Assembly (NCBI GenBank): GCA_035546295.1
Contig: DATKBT010000030.1
Coordinates: 124,001-188,000, forward strand
Direction of reading: 5' to 3'
DNA: 64,000 bases
Source of the DNA: DATKBT01 sp035546295
GTDB lineage: Bacteria; Acidobacteriota; Thermoanaerobaculia; Multivoradales; Multivoraceae
Of this stretch, positions 59,073 to 64,000 are shown piece after piece (the stretch's first letter is position 1; every line of letters starts with the position of its first letter). Below the pieces are notes generated by a model. It did no database searches and had not been told where the DNA came from. It saw only the letters and a list, made by a program, of their open reading frames with translations. Position numbers and translations under genes: made by a program.

Positions 59073-59963
59073 ATGGCCGACTTCGACGACCTCCTGCTCA
59101 AGACCAGCCGGACCTTCGCGCTGTCGATCCCGCTGCTCGAAGAGCCGGTCCGGCGTCAGGTGACGATCGCCTACCTGATGTTCCGGATCGCCGACACCTT
59201 CGAGGACGCGGCGGTCTGGACGCGCGAGGAGCGGATCCGCGGTCTGGAGAAGCTCGGCGAGCTGCTGGCCGGCGAGCGCACGGACGTCGGGGAGGTCGCC
59301 CGCGACTGGGTGGCCCGGCGCCCGACCGAGCACGAGGGCTACCTCGAGCTGTTGAGCGAGACCCCGGCTGTCTTCGCCGAGCTCGCGTCGTTCGACGAGC
59401 CGGCGCGGCGCGCGATCGAGCACCACACCGGCCGTACCGTGGCCGGCATGGCCAGGGTGGTCGCCGGCGCCGACGACGATGGCCGGCTGCGCCTCGAGAG
59501 CCTCGACGAGCTGCAGGAGTACTGTTACATCGTGGCCGGGATCGTCGGGGAGCTGCTCACCGATCTGTTCCTGCTCGCCGATCCGGTGCTCGAGTCGGTC
59601 GCCGCCAGGCTGCGAGAGCGCGCCGGCATCTTCGGCGAGGCGCTGCAGCTGGTCAACATCGTCAAGGATGCTGCGGACGATCGGGAGGAGGGCCGCCGTT
59701 TCCTGCCGCGCTCGCTCGAGCGCGAGCGCGTCTTCGAGCTGGCACGCGCCGACCTCGAGGTCGCGCAGGCCTACACCGAGGCGATCCGCTCGGTCGGCGG
59801 ATCCGCGGGGATCGTGGCGTTCACGACGCTGCCGGTGCGACTGGCGTGGGCGGCGCTCGAGGAGGTGGAGCGACGGGGTCCCGGCGCCAAGGTCGGCCGC
59901 GTAGAGGTGATGCGGATCTTCGACGAGGTCACGCGCGAACGCGAGTCCGCGCTCGCCAGGTGA
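59073..59963 (+). CDS. Squalene/phytoene synthase family, eukaryote-like squalene synthase
   Basis: A 296-aa head-to-head prenyl synthase. SRTFALSIPLLEEPVRRQVT is the N-terminal block, RIADTFEDAAVW is the first Asp-rich site, LQEYCYIVAGIVGELLTDLF follows, and LQLVNIVKDAADDREEGRRF is the second site (normally DxxxDxxxGR). These blocks resemble the single-protein squalene synthase (FDFT1/ERG9-like YCxxVAGxVG) more than the HpnC/HpnD pair. It should supply squalene to the cyclase upstream. Start ATG 59073; the regulator gene begins 23 nt after the stop. Confidence 0.88.
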   Translation: MADFDDLLLKTSRTFALSIPLLEEPVRRQVTIAYLMFRIADTFEDAAVWTREERIRGLEKLGELLAGERTDVGEVARDWVARRPTEHEGYLELLSETPAVFAELASFDEPARRAIEHHTGRTVAGMARVVAGADDDGRLRLESLDELQEYCYIVAGIVGELLTDLFLLADPVLESVAARLRERAGIFGEALQLVNIVKDAADDREEGRRFLPRSLERERVFELARADLEVAQAYTEAIRSVGGSAGIVAFTTLPVRLAWAALEEVERRGPGAKVGRVEVMRIFDEVTRERESALAR

Positions 59964-59985
59964 CCGCGACGAGCTGGAGGCCGAG

Positions 59986-60678
59986 CTGAAGAAGAACACC
60001 GCCGGTGCCGCCACCTCGACGGTCGAGGACTATCTCAAGTGCATCCTGGTGCGCGAGCAGCGGGTCGACGAAGGTCCGGTGCCGATGGGCGAGATCGCGG
60101 GCGCTCTCGACGTGGCGCCGGGGACGGTGACCGCGATGATGAAGGCGCTCGCCGAATCGGCGCTGGTCACCTACGAGCCCTACAGCGGCGTCCGGCTGAC
60201 CGACTCCGGGCGCGCGCTCGCCACTCACGTCCTGCGCCGTCACCGGCTGATCGAGCAGTTCCTGGTCGAGGTCATGGGGCTCGACTGGAGCGAGGTCCAC
60301 GCCGAGGCGGAGCGGCTCGAGCACGCGGTCTCGGACCGGTTGATCGAGCGCATCGACGAGATGCTGGGGCGCCCCTCGGTCGATCCGCACGGAGATCCGA
60401 TTCCGGATGCCCACGGCGTCCTGCCGGAGCAGGACGTGATCTCGCTGCTCACCTGCGAAGTCGGGGAGCGGGTGCGGATCGTGCGCGTGCGCGATCAGAG
60501 CACCGACTTTCTCCGCCACCTCGACCGGGGAGGCCTGATGCCGGGGGCCGAGATCACGGTGGTCGACCGCAACGAGGCCGCCGACACCCTCGAGCTCGAG
60601 ATCGCGGGGCGCGAGCTGCCGCTCAGCCTGGGCCTGCGAGCCGGCGCCAAGATCCTGGTGGAGCCCACCGGGGCCTAG
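59986..60678 (+). CDS. DtxR/MntR-family metal-dependent regulator, probable CTG start
   Basis: A 230-aa regulator. The N-terminal winged helix has STVEDYLKCILVREQRVDEG, VPMGEIAGALDVAPGTVTAMMKAL and the wing. A dimerisation and metal region includes HVLRRHRLIEQFLVEVMGLDW and EAERLEHAVSDRLIERID; the FeoA/SH3-like C-domain includes LDRGGLMPGAEITVVDRNEA. No ATG, GTG or TTG lies in frame between the stop at 59908 and GTG 60049, and the latter would delete the first helix. CTG 59986 has GGAGG 5 nt ahead and fits the family start. It probably senses Mn2+ or Fe2+. Its TAG lies within a CTAG. Confidence 0.88.
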   Translation: MKKNTAGAATSTVEDYLKCILVREQRVDEGPVPMGEIAGALDVAPGTVTAMMKALAESALVTYEPYSGVRLTDSGRALATHVLRRHRLIEQFLVEVMGLDWSEVHAEAERLEHAVSDRLIERIDEMLGRPSVDPHGDPIPDAHGVLPEQDVISLLTCEVGERVRIVRVRDQSTDFLRHLDRGGLMPGAEITVVDRNEAADTLELEIAGRELPLSLGLRAGAKILVEPTGA

Positions 60679-60688
60679 ACGCGAGCAC

Positions 60689-60952
60689 GCTAGCGGCTAG
60701 CGGGCATCTTCAGAGGCCCCGAGCGGCGCCCGACTCGTCAGAGTTCGGGCGTCTTGCGAGGCTCCCCCTTGGGGGCTGGGGGGGAAAGAATGCCTAGCCT
60801 CGAACCTGAGCCCGCGCCGCTTGCGGCGCTTGGGCGGGAAACATGAGCTAGCGGGCTCGTGGTATGAGCTCGCCTCGCTTTCGCGGCTCGTTGGGGAGTG
60901 GTGACAACCACGAACCCGCTAGCGGCTACTAGCCAGCACATTCAGAGGCTAG
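60689..60952. repeat. Composite CTAG repeat block between convergent genes, with 75-bp hairpin copy 5
   Basis: The hairpin copy is 60848-60922 (CTAGCGGGCTCGTGGT ... ACCACGAACCCGCTAG, one mismatch between arms; centre diverged). It is preceded by CCTGAGCCCGCGCCGC...GGCGCTTGGGCGGG (60805-60843), as at 45909. The whole block is flanked by imperfect direct repeats GCTAGCGGCTAGCGGGCATC and TTCAGAGGC (60689-60717) versus 60918-60949. It lies between DtxR (+) and the transporter (-), whose TAG stop is the CTAG at 60949-60952. Confidence 0.82.
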
Positions 60953-62343
60953 GCGAACGAGCGGCCCTGGATGACGGCCCACAGGATCCAGAGGATGGCG
61001 ATCGGTCCGATGAAGCGCAGCGCGAACTTCCACGCGCCGAACAGCGGGAAGCGCCCGTGCCCCTGCTCGAGCTCCTCGCGCTCGAGCTTCGAGCTGAGCA
61101 GCCAGCCGGCGAAGATCGCGGTCAGGAGTCCCCCGATCGGCAGGAACCAGTTCGAGACCGTGTAGTCGAGGGTGTCGAACACGCCGGTCGACAGCGACCC
61201 GAGAGGCTGCCAGCCGGAGAGCCCTGGGCTGGCGCCGAGCGAGAGCGCGCACGGGATCCCGAGCAGGAACACCGCGACCCCGACCACCGGCGCCGCCTTC
61301 TGTCGGGTCCAGCCGCGCACGTCGACCAGGTAGGAGACCACCACCTCGAGGATCGAGATCGTCGAGGTCAGCGCGGCGAAGCCGACCAGGATGTAGAACA
61401 GCGGCCCCAGGATCTTGCCGAAGGCCATGCCGTAGAACATCTGCGGCAGGGTGGTGAACAGGATCGTCGCCGAGCGGCCGAAGGTGTCGGCGCGCTGCGC
61501 CTCGGGCACGCTGAAGATGATCGAGAACATGATGATGCAGGCGCACAGCGCGACCAGCGTGTCGAGCACACAGATGGCGAGCGAGGACTTCGGGATCGAG
61601 CTGTTGCGCGCCATGTAGGAGCCGTAGGTCACCATCGCTCCCATGCCCAGCGACAGCGTGAAGAAGGCGTGGCCGACCGCCTCGAGCGCGGCGTCGGCGT
61701 CGAGCGGCCCGATGTGGAAGAGGAAGCGCAGCGCCTCGCCGAAGCCCGGCGCCGAGATCGAGTTGAACAGCAGCAGCACGAGGATCGCGGCGAGCACCGG
61801 CATCAGGATCTTGGTCGTCCGCTCGATGCCGGCTTTGACTCCCAGCATCACGACGCCGACGGTGAGCGCCATGAAGATCCCGTGGAACAGGATCTGGAGC
61901 GGCCCGTTGCCGAGGAAGGCGCCGAACGACTCGGCGAGCGCCGGCCCTTCGAGGTCGAAGCCGCGGACCGACCAGGCAATGCCCTTGCCGAAGTAGAAGA
62001 CGGTCCAGCCGGCGATCACGGCGTAGTAGGAGAGGAGCACGAAGCCCGTGATCACGCCGAGGCCGCCGGCGATCCGCCACGCGCTGCCGCCCGGCACGCC
62101 GGCGCCGAGGGTCGCGAACGCGGCGACGGGGTTGGTCTGGGTCCGCCGTCCGATCAGCACCTCGGCGAACATGATCGGCGCGCCGATCAACACGACGGCG
62201 ACCAAGTAGACCAGGACGAAGGAACCGCCCTCGTTGGCGTAGGTGATGTAGGGGAACTTCCAGATGTTCCCCAGGCCGATCGCCGATCCGACCGCCGCGA
62301 GGACGAAGCCGAGACGTCCGAAGGTTCCCCGATCAGCGGCCAT
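60949..62343 (-). CDS. Sodium-dependent neurotransmitter:Na+ symporter (SNF/NSS) family transporter
   Basis: A 464-aa LeuT-fold transporter with about 12 TM helices. RLGFVLAAVGSAIGLGNIWKFPY is the unmistakable helix-1 motif with the unwound Na+/substrate site. GVITGFVLLSYYAVIAGW is helix 3. AFFTLSLGMGAMVTYGSYM is helix 6, with its own broken segment. It takes up an amino acid or amine with Na+; the substrate is not defined. ATG 62343 has GGAG ahead. Convergent with the DtxR gene across the repeat. Confidence 0.95.
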   Translation of the reverse strand: MAADRGTFGRLGFVLAAVGSAIGLGNIWKFPYITYANEGGSFVLVYLVAVVLIGAPIMFAEVLIGRRTQTNPVAAFATLGAGVPGGSAWRIAGGLGVITGFVLLSYYAVIAGWTVFYFGKGIAWSVRGFDLEGPALAESFGAFLGNGPLQILFHGIFMALTVGVVMLGVKAGIERTTKILMPVLAAILVLLLFNSISAPGFGEALRFLFHIGPLDADAALEAVGHAFFTLSLGMGAMVTYGSYMARNSSIPKSSLAICVLDTLVALCACIIMFSIIFSVPEAQRADTFGRSATILFTTLPQMFYGMAFGKILGPLFYILVGFAALTSTISILEVVVSYLVDVRGWTRQKAAPVVGVAVFLLGIPCALSLGASPGLSGWQPLGSLSTGVFDTLDYTVSNWFLPIGGLLTAIFAGWLLSSKLEREELEQGHGRFPLFGAWKFALRFIGPIAILWILWAVIQGRSFA

Positions 62344-62521
62344 CGTGGCGCTCCTTCCGCGGTTCGTGACAGCGACGCGTGAGTCCCCAGCGCGTGAGAG
62401 ACCAAGCGAGCGGGCGGCAAAAATCGTCGGCAGAGTAGCACAGCGATCGGGGCCGCTGTGGCTCGCGCGGGCACGCCTGCGGACCCAGGCGCGCTGGATT
62501 TCGGGGCGCCGCCGCGCTGTG

Positions 62522-64000
62522 CTACGGCGTCTGTGCGGGGGCCGGCAGCGTCGAGCGAACGTCGCCGATCTCGCGCGTCAGCCACTCCCGACGGTAGGCG
62601 TCGAGCTCGGGCGTCGACGGATAGGGCTCGGTGTACGGATAGCCGCTCATCGCCCGGAAGGGCAGCGGCTCCGCCGAGGTCGCGCGCCAGGTGTTCTCGT
62701 CGGCGTCCTTGTCCCAGCCGTGGCTCTCGAGGAACAGCGTGCGCCTCGTTCCCGGCGCCACCGGCGGCAGCTCGGAGGCGTCGAAGCGCAGCCGAACCTC
62801 GTCGCCCGCGGCGAGGACGACGAGTCGGTCGTCGGGCTCGGCGAGCAGCTCGGCGACGTCGCCGAGGCGCGTGTAGCGCCCGGACATCGGCTGCCAGGGA
62901 GACTCCGTCGTGACGGCGGAATAGTCGGGCTCGTGCGGGGCGTTCGGTGCGCGCCGGACGATCCGCGAGAAACCTCGCTCACGCAGCTCGGCGCTCGCCG
63001 GCAGGAGCTCGGCGACGACCCTCGCCTGATCGTCGCGCGTCTCGGTGCTCCAGGCGATGCGGTCCCAGTGAAGCCAGCGCGAGGAGACGATGCGCAGGCG
63101 GCTCGCGCCCTCTGGCAACGGCGGCGTGTCGACGACGGTGGTCTTGGTCTTGCCTGCGGGAAACCCCATCGGATCGACCAGCGCGCGCCAGCCCTGCGCC
63201 GTCTCGACCTCGAGTCGGGTCTGGATCAGCTCGAGGTCGGAGCGCTGGGCCGCGGCGAGGTTGAGGCTGGCGTCAGCAGGGAAGATCCAACCGTCGAGGA
63301 GGAGGCGCACCGGAGCGGCGGGCGCCTCGCCCAGGTCGAAGGTGAACGTCCAGGGGCGCTCGACGATCCCCTGGTAGTCGCCGACCGGGTAGCCGTCGGC
63401 GTAGACGTCGTCGCGGGCGCGCACGCGCTCGGTGACGTCGCGGCCGCGCCCGTCTCGAGCCGAGGCGACCGGTCGCACTCCACCGGTGAGCAGCACCCGC
63501 TCGTCGAGCGCGCCCTCGGGAGCGGGCCCGGCGAAGATCCGCAGCGAGCTCGCGGCCTCGGTCTCGCTCGGGTGGTCGACCACCCACAGCTTCACGTGGT
63601 CGAAGTAGGCGGCCTCCCAGAGCTCCTCGGTGATCCGCAGGTCGTAGAAGCCGTCGCGCGGCGCGGCGCCGTCGACGCGCACCAGCTCAGTCGGGTCGGA
63701 GCCCGCCCACACCCCGGGCGCGACCGGCATGCCGAGCGGGGCCCCCCACAGCAGATCGGTGACGAAACGGACGCGCTCCCCGTCCCAGGTATAGAGGTAG
63801 GGGCAGCTCCCCTTGAGCACCTGCTCCTCGACCACGAGCTGATCGCCTTCGGGCGCGATCCGGTGCTGGGGAACGCCGTTCGCCCAGACCACCCGCAGCG
63901 AGTCGGCCTGGCGATGCCGCCCCAGCCCGAGGTGGGTGATCGGCTCGGTGACCTCGCGGTACTGGTAGGCCGATCCCACCCGCACCTCGAGCGTGGCGCC
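62522..64000 (-). CDS. ASPIC/UnbV (CRTAC1-like) protein, C-terminal part, runs off the window
   Basis: The frame is open to the right edge, so the N-terminus (normally FG-GAP/VCBS beta-propeller repeats) is outside. The visible start LEVRVGSAYQYREVTEPITH and LGLGRHRQADSLRVVWANGV is the ASPIC/UnbV domain. About 440 further residues form beta-rich domains (FYDLRITEELWEAAYFDHVKL, LLLDGWIFPADASL, RLRFDASELPPVAPGTRRTL). These look like an extended C-terminal region following the beta-propeller in large secreted proteins of this group. Likely extracellular or envelope-bound, function unknown. It ends at TAG 62522-62524; the 178-nt gap to the transporter gene holds nothing recognised. Confidence 0.82.
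   Translation of the reverse strand, partial: GATLEVRVGSAYQYREVTEPITHLGLGRHRQADSLRVVWANGVPQHRIAPEGDQLVVEEQVLKGSCPYLYTWDGERVRFVTDLLWGAPLGMPVAPGVWAGSDPTELVRVDGAAPRDGFYDLRITEELWEAAYFDHVKLWVVDHPSETEAASSLRIFAGPAPEGALDERVLLTGGVRPVASARDGRGRDVTERVRARDDVYADGYPVGDYQGIVERPWTFTFDLGEAPAAPVRLLLDGWIFPADASLNLAAAQRSDLELIQTRLEVETAQGWRALVDPMGFPAGKTKTTVVDTPPLPEGASRLRIVSSRWLHWDRIAWSTETRDDQARVVAELLPASAELRERGFSRIVRRAPNAPHEPDYSAVTTESPWQPMSGRYTRLGDVAELLAEPDDRLVVLAAGDEVRLRFDASELPPVAPGTRRTLFLESHGWDKDADENTWRATSAEPLPFRAMSGYPYTEPYPSTPELDAYRREWLTREIGDVRSTLPAPAQTP

Overview
The window is very GC-rich, densely coded DNA, and codon usage looks uniform from end to end. Several features point to an Acidobacteriota-type bacterium. 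There is a PadR regulator translationally coupled to an ADOP-type orphan permease, an ASPIC/UnbV repeat protein at the right edge, a DUF2339-DUF3999 membrane pair, Ku, and a combined hopanoid plus mevalonate locus. That placement is inference; no rRNA, tRNA or marker set is present to fix it. About 50 protein genes are supported.

Left part (1-13 kb): a truncated acyl-ligase/acyltransferase fusion; Ku and a HTH-TPR protein; an isolated infC whose best start is AUC, preceded by tiny upstream ORFs; two short-chain dehydrogenases; a VOC protein; a Na+/solute symporter with a small membrane partner; and the padR-ADOP operon with a perfect palindrome in front of it. Middle-left (13-29 kb): a monooxygenase, a SufS-like PLP enzyme and the DUF2339/DUF3999 pair on the minus strand; a plus-strand surface-glycan operon (GT2, flippase-like membrane protein, FrhB-like protein, pyruvyl transferase); then an ECF sigma / anti-sigma / PDZ-protein operon. 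Middle (28-46 kb): adenosine deaminase, a GH2 glycosidase, a penicillin-acylase-type lipoprotein, a broken nitrilase, a shikimate-kinase-like protein without a P-loop, NudC, an amino-acid dehydrogenase, an aminotransferase, a ferritin-like protein, a CAAX-type protease and a TlpA-like thioredoxin.

Right part (46-61 kb) is the metabolic centrepiece. moaA is followed by shc, hpnH, hpnA, hpnG and an alkaline-phosphatase-superfamily lipoprotein, then by fni, HMG-CoA reductase, mevalonate kinase, a mevalonate (di)phosphate decarboxylase, a eukaryote-like squalene synthase and a DtxR regulator that seems to start at CTG. Together these make isopentenyl units by the mevalonate route, condense them to squalene, cyclise to hopene and add the adenosine-derived side chain. 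HMG-CoA synthase, phosphomevalonate kinase and the prenyl synthase are not in the window. An SNF-type transporter and the partial ASPIC protein close it.

The most unusual non-coding signal is a family of CTAG-bounded palindromic intergenic repeats at about 12.9, 23.8-24.2, 45.75-46.23 and 60.7-60.95 kb, with a decayed copy at 40.0 kb. They are built from shared modules, including a 74-75 bp hairpin. In several cases the terminal CTAG is also the TAG stop codon of the neighbouring gene.
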